Positions 43,299-53,276 of a DNA stretch of 64,000 nt are shown here, one piece after another. A model generated the notes under the pieces. The model saw only the letters and a program-made list of their open reading frames with translations. It did not search any database and was not told where the DNA came from. Made by a program: the position numbers and the translations under genes. Source of the DNA: a virus. Numbering within the stretch: position 1 is the stretch's first letter; every line of letters starts with the position of its first letter. The stretch lies in the IMG/VR virus record IMGVR_UViG_3300021964_000018, positions 1 to 64,000 of that record; one strand, given 5' to 3'.

Positions 43299-46200
43299 AG
43301 AAACATTAAAAAACTTTCTCAATAAACTAAATTTATCTTCTGATAAAATATCTTATCAAGTTAATCCTGCATCAGGAGACCCCAACGATACAGACTCATT
43401 ATTAGAAAGAGGATTATCTGACTTAGGCGCAGACCCAAATACTGGGAAAGAATTATTAAATTTTGAAAAAGAAGAAAGTTTACTTAACGATTATGTGAAT
43501 TTTATAACAGATAGAAATGAATATTCTATCAACAAAGGAATTACACAAGGAATTGCACAAAAAAGAGGCGATAGTTTATCATCAGATCATGGTGCAGAAA
43601 CTTTTACAGATAATAATAGCGTATTAGAAGAGAGGTTAAGTAGTTATTCTAATTCAAAGTATTTTCAAAATTTATCAGAGATTGTCGATAAAACATCAAA
43701 GGAAAAAACAAATCACAATTTACTTAAGAATATACCTGGGAGTGATTTAAATGACTCTGGTGAAACTTTAATTCCTAATAACAGTGATAATATAGTTTTA
43801 AATTCAGTTGATACTGTCTTGAAACAGAATAATCGTTTCGCTAGTGTTAAAACCGGTACTGCTTTTGCTCCTCGTGGTATAAATGAAGCAGATTTTGAAG
43901 GTGAATCTGAAAGTGGTAGTCATTTAATTCAAAATAAGTTTGGTACTTTTGATAAAAGAGAATTAAAATATGATATTGACATGCTTAAAAAAGTAGGATT
44001 AAGTATGTTATATAAATCTTCTGGTTATGATACAGGACAAATTCCTGGAGAAAGCATCGATCCTGAAAAACTGGAAGGTTCTGATGGTTATGGAGATATT
44101 GGAAATCAGACAGTTTTGCCAGACTTTATTTTAAATAATAGATTTGTCAAAAGAGACTTTAAAAGTGTAAGAGCTTTAAACTCAGAAAGTGCACCAAAAA
44201 ATAGTTCTGGTCGTCCTTTCAATGAAGATCCTGAAATTTTAGGTCAAGAAGAAGGAAACAATTCAAAAACTTTTGGTTCAGTTTACAATGATTCTGTACA
44301 TTTTGACGGCAAAAATAGAAAAATTCTTATGATTAAAGCTTCAATTGCATGCAAATCTGTGATTAATATTGCAAAAGAATTTTATGAAGAAATTAAAGCT
44401 TCAATAACAACAACGCCAGACGAAACTAATCCGAGTTTTGCCAATTTAACTCAATCAAAAACAACTACTGGACCTTATTTTTTAGGAAGTTCAAGAGGGG
44501 TTCTGTCAGCCAATTTAGATTTAATTAGAAAATCATTAATTACTGCAACAAAACATGATTATACAAATTGTATAGATGCAGGAATTGAAGTAATGTTTGG
44601 TAATCTAGAATCAGAAAATTTAGATAGTATCGTATTTAAACAGTCTCCAGGTCAGTTATTAGCAATTTGTTTATCAGCAATTAAGTCATATGAAAAAATG
44701 ATAGATTTAATTAATGAAAGAACTTTGAATCAACCTGAGAATATTGCATCATCTGTTATTGGAATTTTAAATACTTTAAAAGATAACAACCTTATTAAAT
44801 TTTTAAATGTACTTGCTACAATTGGTGATCGAGCACTAATGGCTTCTGGTGGTAATAAAGACTTAAGCGTCAAACAATCTATTAGAAATGTAGATAGTTT
44901 AAGTGATGCTGCCGGTAATCGCCCTGGAAAACATAGAAAACGTAACGGGAGAACAATAACACAGGTTGCATGGAATCAAAACGAAACAATTAATTCCTAT
45001 ATATTACCTTTGAATATAGTAAGAGCTAGTGCAAAGTTATCACAAGGAAATAATTCTCCTAATCCTGTTAAATCCATGTTAGGTTCTGGACTTTATGAAA
45101 ATACATATTTGTCTGTGAATAATGACGGAGCCGGCTCAAGAATACCAAATGAAGTAGTTAAAGAAATAGAAGATCGTCTAGACGCTGAATATGTTCCTTT
45201 TTATATACAAGATTTAAGAACTAATGAAATCATATCTTTTCATGCTTTTTTATCATCTTTATCTGATACTATTACACCAAACTTTAACTCTACTCAAGGT
45301 TATGGACGAATGGATCCAGTACAGATATACTCTGATACAAAAAGATCAATCACGGTTTCTTTTACTTTAATGGCGACTTCAAGAGAAGATTTTGATTTAA
45401 TGTGGTATAAAATTAATAAATTAACAACATTAGTATATCCGCAATGGACACAAGGTACAAAAGTTTCTAATGGTGGCGATAATGTTTTTATTCAACCATT
45501 TAGTCAAGTTATTGGAGCATCACCATTGGTAAGATTAAGAGTAGGTGATGTTGTTAAATCAAACTATTCTAGGTTTAATTTGTCAAGAATATTTGGCATT
45601 GGTGATTCAAATATTACAACAAAACCTCAAGGTCAATCTTTATTATCACAAGGATTAGATTTTGTTGAAGATAATACACCGATTAATTTTGATGCAATCC
45701 AAGAAGCTGCAATTAAAACCCTAACATTGGCTTTTGGTTCTCCAGCACAATATTTAAATATAGGAAATGTTCAAGACACTGCATTGGATCAATTATCAGT
45801 TTTAAATTTTAACCTTGGAGCAGCTGCTCAGAAAACATTGTCAGCTGCTCAGGAAACATTGTTAACATTATTACACAATGGATTTGTTAATCCACTTTTG
45901 ATGACAGCAGTGATTAATAAAATAAGTACACCTAATCTAAGTATTGACAATTTAAACGAGGTAAATTTATTGGGTATCGGTAATGCGGCTGATATTGTAA
46001 ATGCCGCTTTGGAATCGTCAGGAGTATCTGATGCTTTAGATTTAATTGGGTCGACTTTTCAAAAGCCAGTGGTGAAAGCAAATACAAATCAAGGATATAG
46101 GACACCAGATCAAAGAATAATTTATCTTTCAAAAAATACAACAATTAAAATTTTAGAAGATAGTAATACATCTGGAGAAAACCAAAAAATATTCAAAGCT

Positions 46201-46794
46201 CTAATATCAGATTCAAATTCTGATTTAGATGGAGAAGAAATATTTCTTCAATTTTCAGATTTATATTTTAGTCCTGATTATTTATTTAGAGCATCTGGTG
46301 TCGGTAATTTATTTTTTGCAGCAGAAGGAATAGAATCTTTTGCTGACGAAGGTGTTGACATACTTCAAGAAAACAATGCTAAATATGGTGCAACTCCAGG
46401 ATTAGCAGATTTAGCAAAAAATCTTTATAAGAAAGACGAAGTAATGTTTATGGAACCAAAAGAAAATCCATTTACACGTGCTTATGAAACAACAGCAGGA
46501 AGAGGTTTAGCAGGAACTTTAGGAGGATTAACATTTGACTGGGGGAATGGAGATACTTTTACATGGGAAATCGATCATAATGCACGTGCTCCAAAAGGTG
46601 TAAAGATTACTTTTAATCTGGCAGTCATACATGATATTCCACCTGGAATGGATCATAGCGGATATAATCGTGCACCTCTTTATAATGTTGGTGAAATAAT
46701 GAAACATGTCGCCGGCGATCCTTATTCAGATGGAGCTGCTATGAGCAGATTTAGGTACGAGTCGGCAAGAAAAGACAAAAAATCTGGAGAATAA
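43288..46794 (+). CDS. Large baseplate/tail-associated protein
   Basis: An 1168-residue protein. The N-terminal 330 residues are Asn-, Ser- and Asp-rich and probably disordered. A central region (about 620-740) has IQDLRTNEIISFHAFLSSLSDTITP, then SDTKRSITVSFTLMATSREDFDLMWYKINKLTTLVYPQW. This is the beta strand plus helix core found in baseplate proteins that contact the tail tube. A C-terminal beta part (FDWGNGDTFTWEIDHNARAPKGVKITFNL) follows. It is placed directly before the gp53/LysM-like wedge protein. I cannot match it to one named T4 gene. Confidence 0.65.
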   Translation: MTTRETLKNFLNKLNLSSDKISYQVNPASGDPNDTDSLLERGLSDLGADPNTGKELLNFEKEESLLNDYVNFITDRNEYSINKGITQGIAQKRGDSLSSDHGAETFTDNNSVLEERLSSYSNSKYFQNLSEIVDKTSKEKTNHNLLKNIPGSDLNDSGETLIPNNSDNIVLNSVDTVLKQNNRFASVKTGTAFAPRGINEADFEGESESGSHLIQNKFGTFDKRELKYDIDMLKKVGLSMLYKSSGYDTGQIPGESIDPEKLEGSDGYGDIGNQTVLPDFILNNRFVKRDFKSVRALNSESAPKNSSGRPFNEDPEILGQEEGNNSKTFGSVYNDSVHFDGKNRKILMIKASIACKSVINIAKEFYEEIKASITTTPDETNPSFANLTQSKTTTGPYFLGSSRGVLSANLDLIRKSLITATKHDYTNCIDAGIEVMFGNLESENLDSIVFKQSPGQLLAICLSAIKSYEKMIDLINERTLNQPENIASSVIGILNTLKDNNLIKFLNVLATIGDRALMASGGNKDLSVKQSIRNVDSLSDAAGNRPGKHRKRNGRTITQVAWNQNETINSYILPLNIVRASAKLSQGNNSPNPVKSMLGSGLYENTYLSVNNDGAGSRIPNEVVKEIEDRLDAEYVPFYIQDLRTNEIISFHAFLSSLSDTITPNFNSTQGYGRMDPVQIYSDTKRSITVSFTLMATSREDFDLMWYKINKLTTLVYPQWTQGTKVSNGGDNVFIQPFSQVIGASPLVRLRVGDVVKSNYSRFNLSRIFGIGDSNITTKPQGQSLLSQGLDFVEDNTPINFDAIQEAAIKTLTLAFGSPAQYLNIGNVQDTALDQLSVLNFNLGAAAQKTLSAAQETLLTLLHNGFVNPLLMTAVINKISTPNLSIDNLNEVNLLGIGNAADIVNAALESSGVSDALDLIGSTFQKPVVKANTNQGYRTPDQRIIYLSKNTTIKILEDSNTSGENQKIFKALISDSNSDLDGEEIFLQFSDLYFSPDYLFRASGVGNLFFAAEGIESFADEGVDILQENNAKYGATPGLADLAKNLYKKDEVMFMEPKENPFTRAYETTAGRGLAGTLGGLTFDWGNGDTFTWEIDHNARAPKGVKITFNLAVIHDIPPGMDHSGYNRAPLYNVGEIMKHVAGDPYSDGAAMSRFRYESARKDKKSGE

Positions 46795-46796
46795 AT

Positions 46797-47099
46797 ATGG
46801 GACTTTCAAGATACTCATTTTCAAAAAAAATTACCTTTAATGGTAAAACAATTTATGGAACAAACAGATTAAGTGCAAACATTTATAATGCTGTAGAAAA
46901 TAATTCAATTTCTTTTCAAACTTATACTTTAACTGAAGGTGAAAGATTAGATGTTATTGCTGGTAAGTTTTACGGAGATGCAAGTTATTGGTGGATAATT
47001 GCCGCGGCATCTGGTATCGGCTGGCCGCTTCAAGTTCCTCCCGGTACTTTTTTAAGAATTCCGCAAAATTTAAATGATGTATTTGGATTAATTTTATGA
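46797..47099 (+). CDS. LysM-like baseplate protein (gp53-like)
   Basis: A 100-residue protein built mostly of one LysM-type fold: TLTEGERLDVIAGKFYGDASYWWIIAAASGI, then PPGTFLRIP. This matches the small LysM domain of T4 baseplate gp53 and similar hub linkers. It starts two bases after the large baseplate gene and its stop overlaps the next ATG (ATGA). It would connect wedge and hub parts of the baseplate. Confidence 0.75.
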   Translation: MGLSRYSFSKKITFNGKTIYGTNRLSANIYNAVENNSISFQTYTLTEGERLDVIAGKFYGDASYWWIIAAASGIGWPLQVPPGTFLRIPQNLNDVFGLIL

Positions 47100-50000
47100 G
47101 CAGTGATTATATTTCAAACAACCCTAATGTAAGAATCAATATTCTTAGAAAAATAGCAAAAGAATATGAAGGTTATATAGCGGGAATTGGAGGAGATAAT
47201 ACTTTATACAAGTTTTCACCAGACTCAGAATTAAAAGCATTATTAAAACCAGGTGAAGAAAGCAGAACAAAAAACAACATGTCTGAAGAACAAAAGCAGA
47301 TACGCCTAATTGAACAAGCTTTAAATGCAATATTAGATACTGCAAATGGAGCATATCTAACTAAAGATTATTTATCAAAAAGTAAAATATATAATGGTAT
47401 TGATATATCAAAATTAGGTGATAATGCAACCTCATCAGAAGAAGCTTTATTATTAGGTAAAAGTTTAAAAATATTAACTCAAAAAAAGTTAATCAATAGT
47501 ATTATAGATGCTCCATTGAATTTAACGCCTAGTACAGGTATAATCACTACTAGTACATCTCCGTTTAATGATGTATCAGAAAGAGGATTAATATTTACAC
47601 CAACAGAAGCTTCAAAAAAAGAATCAGATTTAACTGAAGAAGAGAAAAAAGATAGAAAAAAACAATCAAAAATTGATAAGCTAAAAAGCAAATATAACAC
47701 TTTCGATAAATTTAATGAATTAAAGCCAGATCAAAAAGAAGCAATTGCAAAAGATTTAGATTTAAAAGTTTCTGAAATAGAGTCAGCACTTAAAAAAAGA
47801 GATGCAGAAAAAAACACATCTCAAAATGCAAAAGAAAAACTAATTCAAGCAAGAAAAGATGCTGTTGCAAAATCAAATAATGGTTCTTTAAGAACTGACA
47901 ATGTCAATATTGCAGACATTGATAATTTTATTTTAGAAAACCCAGGAAGACAAACAGAAGAAGTAAAAGACAACTCAGGAAAAGTAATCAGTTCAAATTC
48001 TGCAGTACTTGTTTCTTTACCGATTAATAATGATCAATCAGGAAATCAAAAAAATCCTAATTTTGCAATGAGTGCATATGTTTTTTGCAACCAAAGTATT
48101 CAAAGGTCTGGAAAATCAAAAGATTACTTGAGTCTTTTTCTAAATGGAATTCCTCCTATTGAAATGTCAAGATGTACTCCCTATCTAGATATTACTGTAT
48201 ATCATAAAAACAAGTCAAAAAACAAAAAAAGGTTTTTAAATCATGAATATCATATGCGATTTATTAAACAAGAAAACGGAGAATTTGTTTTATCTGAAGG
48301 TGCAATATCTAATGCAAAAAGATTAAATGGAGCTCCAAGAGAAAGTGGTCTAGATTCAAGTTTTATGTCGATTTTTACATCCCCACAGACCATGGCAAAT
48401 GGAAATATTAATAAAGGCGTAAATGCAGACAATATATTTAAAAACTACACAACTTCAGATAAAAATTCTATAGGGGACCAAAGATTTTTAGAACCTATTG
48501 TTCCTTTATTAACTTTAAACTCTTTTCAGGTCACGATTGCTGGCATGGGATATGGAATGGTTTCCTCCAGAAAAGGAAGTATGTCTTTGGTGTTGCATGA
48601 TAGAAGTCGATTGCAAGATTTTGCACCTTTGATTAGTTTAAATCAATTATCAGGTACTAGCATAAGGGTAGAATTTGGTTGGAGTCATCCAGATGGTAAT
48701 CCTTTGACTAGTAAAAACGAAATAGGTAAATTTTTAAATGCAATGAGAGATGTCCAGTTTTATAATTTGCTAGGGTCAAATCTTTCATTTCAAAATAATT
48801 CTGTAAATATTGAAGTTCAATTAGCTTCTGCTGGATTTGAGTTCATGTCAGACGTATCTGCTGCAGCAGGTTATTATTCTCCGCTCAATTTTATTAATAA
48901 AAAGCTTAATAAAATTATTAATGACATTATTGAAAAAGAATCAAATACCAATCAGCCAATAGAAAATTCTCCTCAAGAAAAAGTGCTTAAACAAATGAAG
49001 ATAATAAGGACAGCAATTACTTCACAAACAGCTGTAGTAAAGTCTGAAGATTATAAAAAAGTTTTGTCTGAGTTAGAATCAGATAAATCAAACATTAGCA
49101 AGTTAAATACAGTGTTGAAAACATTGGGATATGTCAATGATGAATCAAAAGAAGTTAAAAACGCAAGTGAATTAATTAGTTTAATTAATGAGGATGAACT
49201 TAAAAAATCTTCAAAAGAAAGATCTTTGTACACATCCAAGCTAATAAAAGATAAAATTGCAATTGCAAGATTGACCGAAGATTTTGACCTTTTAGAAACA
49301 ACAAACACAGCTTTTCAAAATAAAATAATGAATTCAGGAGATTTGACAAAAGCACCAGATGAAGCAAACGTATTAGATGATTTAGGTTTAAGATTTAGTG
49401 AAACAATAAGCTTTGGAAAATTAGTGCTAATGTATTGTGCATTACCAATGATGTCAACTTGTGAATTTGCTGATGTTCAAGTTTTCTTTTATCCGATTAA
49501 TAATAGAGCAGGTGGAGCTAGAAGATTTACAACTGCATCTTTACCTATTGAATATAGCATTGTTCGTAATGCTATTGATGAAAGATTTAAAAATGAAGGA
49601 AATATTTCTGTAAAAGGTATGTTTAATTTTTTAGCAAATCTTTTTGAAGACACAGGTTTAAAAACTTATGGCATCGGAGAAACTTTTGACTTTGACAAAG
49701 AAAACGAAAAGCTTTCAAAAGAAGATCAAGAAAAGAAAAAACAGGAAGCAATCGATGATTATTTAAAAGATAATCAAGAAAAATTAACTCCCGAAGAAGA
49801 AGCAAAAGGTAAAAACAAAGAATTGACTGAAGAGAAAAAAGAAGCAATTTATAAATTAAGTCTTAAAAAAGCTTTTAGAAATCGCTCAAAAGAAAAAATA
49901 GCACAATTTTATGAAAATGATAATTTGCCTGCTGAAAATTCTAATGAGTTAGTTTTACCTAATTTGCAAATGCATATGGAAGTCTTGCCTGCAATTGATC

Positions 50001-50758
50001 CGGAAATTTCAGCTAAAAGCGCGTCAACAATTGAAAATTTCTTTTTTGGTGCAATCAAAAAGCAAAATGAAGACGGATACTTGGATGATAAAAAAATATT
50101 AAGAATTCATGTTTATGATACTAGATCGAATGGAAATCCTCGTGGAGAGTTATTAAACAAAATATTAAATGATGATGTTGCAAATTTTTTAACAGGAAAC
50201 TTATCTCATGTTGCAAATGATACTGATAAAGTAAAAATAGTAAGAGAAGATACTAAGTCGTCAAAACTTGTTAGTAAGATACCTACAAGAGAACTTAAAT
50301 ATTATGTTAAAAGAAGCTATCCTAACGTTACATGGGGTGCATCAAGCTCTGTGATAAAATCATTATCAGTTTCAAGTAATACTAGCGATAAAGTTTCAAA
50401 ACTGATAATGATTAGAAGGCAAGCAGACGAGAGAGCCGCGGGCGGAGCAAAAAATAGAGTAGGTCCAGAAGAAGAAGTTTCAATTAACCCATCATCAATT
50501 AGTTTAGAAATATTAGGATGTCCTTTTATTGATAGAGGAACTCAGATATTTGTAGATACTGGAACCGGAACTGATTTAGATAATGTTTATACTGTAAATA
50601 ATATAACACACAGTGTAAACTCAGGTATGTTTATGACTAGTTTAAGTTTAACTTTAACTGCGCAAGGTGCAATATCTAGTACGAGGAAAAATCTTGCAAA
50701 TAAACTTAAAACTGCAGTCAAAGTAATAGAAGAAAACTCTGAAACAAAAACAACATGA
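47096..50758 (+). CDS. Baseplate hub protein (gp27/gpD-like core)
   Basis: A 1220-residue protein. A central beta-rich part (NSFQVTIAGMGYGMVSSRKGSMSLVLHDRSRL ... GTSIRVEFGWSHPDG) and a C-terminal one (SISLEILGCPFIDRGTQIFVDT ... VYTVNNITHSVNSGMFMTSLSLT) are typical of the tube-like hub domains of gp27/gpD proteins. They are separated by long Lys- and Glu-rich coiled-coil inserts (about 160-250 and 610-730 and 850-960). It would seat the tail tip on the tube. It overlaps both neighbours by four bases, the second of them a DNA polymerase gene. Confidence 0.7.
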   Translation: MSSDYISNNPNVRINILRKIAKEYEGYIAGIGGDNTLYKFSPDSELKALLKPGEESRTKNNMSEEQKQIRLIEQALNAILDTANGAYLTKDYLSKSKIYNGIDISKLGDNATSSEEALLLGKSLKILTQKKLINSIIDAPLNLTPSTGIITTSTSPFNDVSERGLIFTPTEASKKESDLTEEEKKDRKKQSKIDKLKSKYNTFDKFNELKPDQKEAIAKDLDLKVSEIESALKKRDAEKNTSQNAKEKLIQARKDAVAKSNNGSLRTDNVNIADIDNFILENPGRQTEEVKDNSGKVISSNSAVLVSLPINNDQSGNQKNPNFAMSAYVFCNQSIQRSGKSKDYLSLFLNGIPPIEMSRCTPYLDITVYHKNKSKNKKRFLNHEYHMRFIKQENGEFVLSEGAISNAKRLNGAPRESGLDSSFMSIFTSPQTMANGNINKGVNADNIFKNYTTSDKNSIGDQRFLEPIVPLLTLNSFQVTIAGMGYGMVSSRKGSMSLVLHDRSRLQDFAPLISLNQLSGTSIRVEFGWSHPDGNPLTSKNEIGKFLNAMRDVQFYNLLGSNLSFQNNSVNIEVQLASAGFEFMSDVSAAAGYYSPLNFINKKLNKIINDIIEKESNTNQPIENSPQEKVLKQMKIIRTAITSQTAVVKSEDYKKVLSELESDKSNISKLNTVLKTLGYVNDESKEVKNASELISLINEDELKKSSKERSLYTSKLIKDKIAIARLTEDFDLLETTNTAFQNKIMNSGDLTKAPDEANVLDDLGLRFSETISFGKLVLMYCALPMMSTCEFADVQVFFYPINNRAGGARRFTTASLPIEYSIVRNAIDERFKNEGNISVKGMFNFLANLFEDTGLKTYGIGETFDFDKENEKLSKEDQEKKKQEAIDDYLKDNQEKLTPEEEAKGKNKELTEEKKEAIYKLSLKKAFRNRSKEKIAQFYENDNLPAENSNELVLPNLQMHMEVLPAIDPEISAKSASTIENFFFGAIKKQNEDGYLDDKKILRIHVYDTRSNGNPRGELLNKILNDDVANFLTGNLSHVANDTDKVKIVREDTKSSKLVSKIPTRELKYYVKRSYPNVTWGASSSVIKSLSVSSNTSDKVSKLIMIRRQADERAAGGAKNRVGPEEEVSINPSSISLEILGCPFIDRGTQIFVDTGTGTDLDNVYTVNNITHSVNSGMFMTSLSLTLTAQGAISSTRKNLANKLKTAVKVIEENSETKTT

Positions 50759-51789
50759 CCTGGATAAAACCTATTATGAATATTGGTATAAAAATAACTA
50801 AAGGATACAATTTCTCAGATAACACACTAGTAATAGGAAACAAAAAAAATATATTATCCCTAAACGAAATAAACGAAATAAACAGATTGTTAAATCTGAA
50901 ACAAATTAAAAACAAAAAACAATATTTTGATAAATTATTAACTTCTTTGAATGCATCAAAACAGGATGTGAATCGTTTAATTAACGTAAAAAATAAAAAT
51001 ATTTATTTGAAATACCTAAAAGAAGAAATAGAAAAGTCTAAAAATTACATTACTAGATATTTTTTTGAAACTTTACCATTAAGACTAGAATTATTTGAAA
51101 AGATTATAACACTAGAAAATTGTAAACCAACTATTTATGATCACAATACAACGACAGGAAGACTAAAAGTAATTGGTGGTACTAATTTTTTAACAATGAA
51201 AAGTGAAGATAGAAATAGATTAAAACATAAAGATGATAAAAAGATCATTCAAGAAATAGACTTTAAATCTTGCGAACCTAATTTTTATTTAAAAAGTAAA
51301 GGAATAGAATTTAATGGATCAGATGTTTATAATTTTTTAATGAAAAAATTAAATATTGAGTGTGAAAGATCAAGCTTTAAAAGAGGCGTACTTTCAATAA
51401 TTTATGGTGCAAATGAAATAACAGTATCAAAAATATCTAAAATACCTGTTAAGAAAATAAAAGAAATAAAACAAATATTCGATATTGATAATTTTTCAAA
51501 TAGTCTAGAAAAAGAATATAAAGAAAAAGGTTATATTGAGAATTATTATGGACGTCCTTTATTCTCAAAAAACAATTTAGTAAATCACTGGATTCAATCT
51601 TCTGCAGCTGATTATTGTTGTTTAGCATTTAGAGAATATTTAAATAAAAATACATCAATCGAATTGCACGGAGTAATTCATGACGCGATTATTGTTTCTG
51701 ATTATCAAAAAATAGATATTAATACAATAAAAGAGTCAATATCAAATATAGAAATCCCAGTATCAATTAAGAGTTTAGGAGATAATTAA
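50755..51789 (+). CDS. Mini family-A DNA polymerase (palm and fingers only)
   Basis: A 344-residue protein with the family-A polymerase signatures in order: T134-G-R136 (T-x-GRL type), motif A EIDF with D169 and E174, motif B R205-x3-K209-x7-Y217-G218, GRP (266-268), QSSAAD (281-286) and motif C H309-D310. The Glu that normally follows the motif C Asp is Ala311. There is no exonuclease domain and at most a short thumb in the first 120 residues. It starts by an ATGA overlap with the baseplate hub gene, an odd place for a polymerase. It may be the replicative enzyme with proofreading supplied separately (22386), or a specialised repair polymerase. Confidence 0.82.
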   Translation: MTWIKPIMNIGIKITKGYNFSDNTLVIGNKKNILSLNEINEINRLLNLKQIKNKKQYFDKLLTSLNASKQDVNRLINVKNKNIYLKYLKEEIEKSKNYITRYFFETLPLRLELFEKIITLENCKPTIYDHNTTTGRLKVIGGTNFLTMKSEDRNRLKHKDDKKIIQEIDFKSCEPNFYLKSKGIEFNGSDVYNFLMKKLNIECERSSFKRGVLSIIYGANEITVSKISKIPVKKIKEIKQIFDIDNFSNSLEKEYKEKGYIENYYGRPLFSKNNLVNHWIQSSAADYCCLAFREYLNKNTSIELHGVIHDAIIVSDYQKIDINTIKESISNIEIPVSIKSLGDN

Positions 51790-51793
51790 TATT

Positions 51794-52288
51794 ATGAAAA
51801 AATTAAAAGAATTAAATTTAAACGTAGGCAGATCACCTGCAGAATACCCAGGAACGTCAACTAAATTTCCAATTGGTTATAATGGACAATTTATAGGAAA
51901 TGCTGATACTTCAAATAGTAGAAGAATGCAAGTTGTGGCTAATTCAAATGAAGAAGCCGGTTTAGAAGAAGAAGAATTATTAGAGCAAGAGGATGACATG
52001 ATAAAAGAAATTTTAAATGCTAGAGTTAAAAAAGAAAACAAATATTCATTATTAGAAACTTTAGAAAATATATCTGAAGTTGAGTCAGAAGAAGTTGAAG
52101 AAGAATCATATGAAGAAGTTAATTTAGAAGAGTTTTCAGGATCTGCGGCTGTTGTTGGTGCAACCGGTCCATTTGGTGACGAAAAAAGAAAAAATATATC
52201 ATCAGCAGAATATCTTCAAAAAGAACAAATTGAAAGAATGAGAATATTGGAAGCTTATCATCAAAAAACTTCAAATAGATTAAAATAA
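51794..52288 (+). CDS. Acidic hypothetical protein
   Basis: A 164-residue acidic protein of unknown function. The middle is Glu-rich (EEAGLEEEELLEQ and ESEEVEEESYEEV), then a short hydrophobic, Gly-rich stretch (FSGSAAVVGATGPFG) and a helical C-terminus. The start ATG has only a weak Shine-Dalgarno. The polymerase gene ends four bases before it. Acidity suggests a DNA mimic, a disordered linker or an assembly protein, and nothing decides between them. Confidence 0.55.
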   Translation: MKKLKELNLNVGRSPAEYPGTSTKFPIGYNGQFIGNADTSNSRRMQVVANSNEEAGLEEEELLEQEDDMIKEILNARVKKENKYSLLETLENISEVESEEVEEESYEEVNLEEFSGSAAVVGATGPFGDEKRKNISSAEYLQKEQIERMRILEAYHQKTSNRLK

Positions 52289-52290
52289 TT

Positions 52291-52319
52291 TTGTACCTTA
52301 CACACACACACTATATAAT
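52291..52319 (+). promoter_or_regulatory. Sigma70-type promoter of the SSB gene
   Basis: TTGTAC (52291-52296), a 17-base spacer rich in CA repeats and TATAAT (52314-52319) form the best-matched promoter of the window. It sits 71 bases before the SSB start and supplies the transcript of an abundantly needed protein. Confidence 0.75.
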
Positions 52320-52375
52320 TGCTAAGCAATTAAAAATTAAAAATTAAACATTAACAATTGCAAATTAAACATTAA
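52318..52375 (+). promoter_or_regulatory. SSB mRNA leader with hairpin and AT direct repeats (autogenous operator candidate)
   Basis: The hairpin ATTGC-TAA-GCAAT (52318-52330) is followed by unstructured A/T-rich sequence containing AAATTAAACATTAA twice (52341 and 52362), exactly 21 bases apart. AATTGC at 52356 can also pair with GCAATT at 52326. T4 gp32 represses its own translation by binding such an unstructured AU leader next to a folded 5' element, so the same logic is proposed here. Confidence 0.5.
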
Positions 52376-52389
52376 AACGGAGAAAAATC

Positions 52390-53175
52390 ATGGCTATTGA
52401 TTTTGAAGCTATCAAGCGCAAACTAGAACGACTCAGCGGAAACAATAAATCACAAAATGTAATGTGGAAACCACAACCAGATGAAGAATATAATGTTCGT
52501 CTTATGAGTTTTCCAGATAATGACGGTCAACCCTTTAAAGAGTTGATGTTTTATTACAATATTCCTGGGCAACGTGGTCTTTTGGCACCATCTCAATTTG
52601 GTGAAAGAGATCCAGTTCAAGAATTAATTAACAAACTTCGTGATGAAGGTACAAAAGAAAGCTATGAAATGGCAAAGAAATTGTATCCTAAAATGCGAGT
52701 TTATGCTGCAGTAGTTGTAAGAGGCGAAGAAGATAAAGGTGTACAGCTTTGGGGTTTTGGAAAGCTTGTTTATCAAAAACTTCTTGGTATTATGCTTGAC
52801 GAAGATTACGGAGATATCACTGACCCCAAATCAGGTCGTGATATTAAAGTAATTTGTTCTAAACCACCCGGTCAACAATGGGCAAAAACAGAAATTCTTC
52901 CTCGTGGACGATCAACAAAACTATCTGATGATACATCAAAAGCAAAGGAATGGATGACTAATATTCCTGACATTAAAGGTATATTTAAAACAAAGTCTTA
53001 CGATGAACTTAGTAAAATTGTAAATGACTGGCTCAATGGCGACAACGAAGATGATGAAGGTACTGAAAAGTTTGGAAGTAATACTTCTAACGATGATGAT
53101 ACACCTAAATCAGGCGGTGGAAGCGGAAAATCTTATAATGACTTAGACGATGCATTCGCAGACTTGATGTCATAA
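52390..53175 (+). CDS. Single-stranded DNA-binding protein (gp32-like)
   Basis: A 261-residue SSB of the gp32 type. A basic N-terminal segment (FEAIKRKLERL) serves cooperativity, a central beta-rich core includes YNVRLMSFPDN and the FYYNIPGQRG strand, and an acidic C-terminal tail ends DLDDAFADLMS, the interaction tip. The zinc-binding His/Cys cluster of T4 gp32 is absent, with only one Cys visible. It coats replication and recombination ssDNA and would recruit RecA, helicase and polymerase. A dedicated promoter precedes it and a strong terminator follows, as for T4 gene 32. Confidence 0.88.
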   Translation: MAIDFEAIKRKLERLSGNNKSQNVMWKPQPDEEYNVRLMSFPDNDGQPFKELMFYYNIPGQRGLLAPSQFGERDPVQELINKLRDEGTKESYEMAKKLYPKMRVYAAVVVRGEEDKGVQLWGFGKLVYQKLLGIMLDEDYGDITDPKSGRDIKVICSKPPGQQWAKTEILPRGRSTKLSDDTSKAKEWMTNIPDIKGIFKTKSYDELSKIVNDWLNGDNEDDEGTEKFGSNTSNDDDTPKSGGGSGKSYNDLDDAFADLMS

Positions 53176-53207
53176 ATAAGCAATCAATAAAAGATTAATC
53201 TTTTTTC

Positions 53208-53237
53208 GGGGAAGTATGAAAATACTTCCCCATTTTT
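53208..53237 (+). terminator. Rho-independent terminator after SSB
   Basis: GGGGAAGTAT, loop GAAA, ATACTTCCCC, then ATTTTTAT. It is a perfect ten-pair stem with a stable GNRA-type loop 33 bases after the SSB stop. Confidence 0.92.
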
Positions 53238-53276
53238 ATATTTATGTAGTGATAGATTACTAAAAAAGAGAAACAA

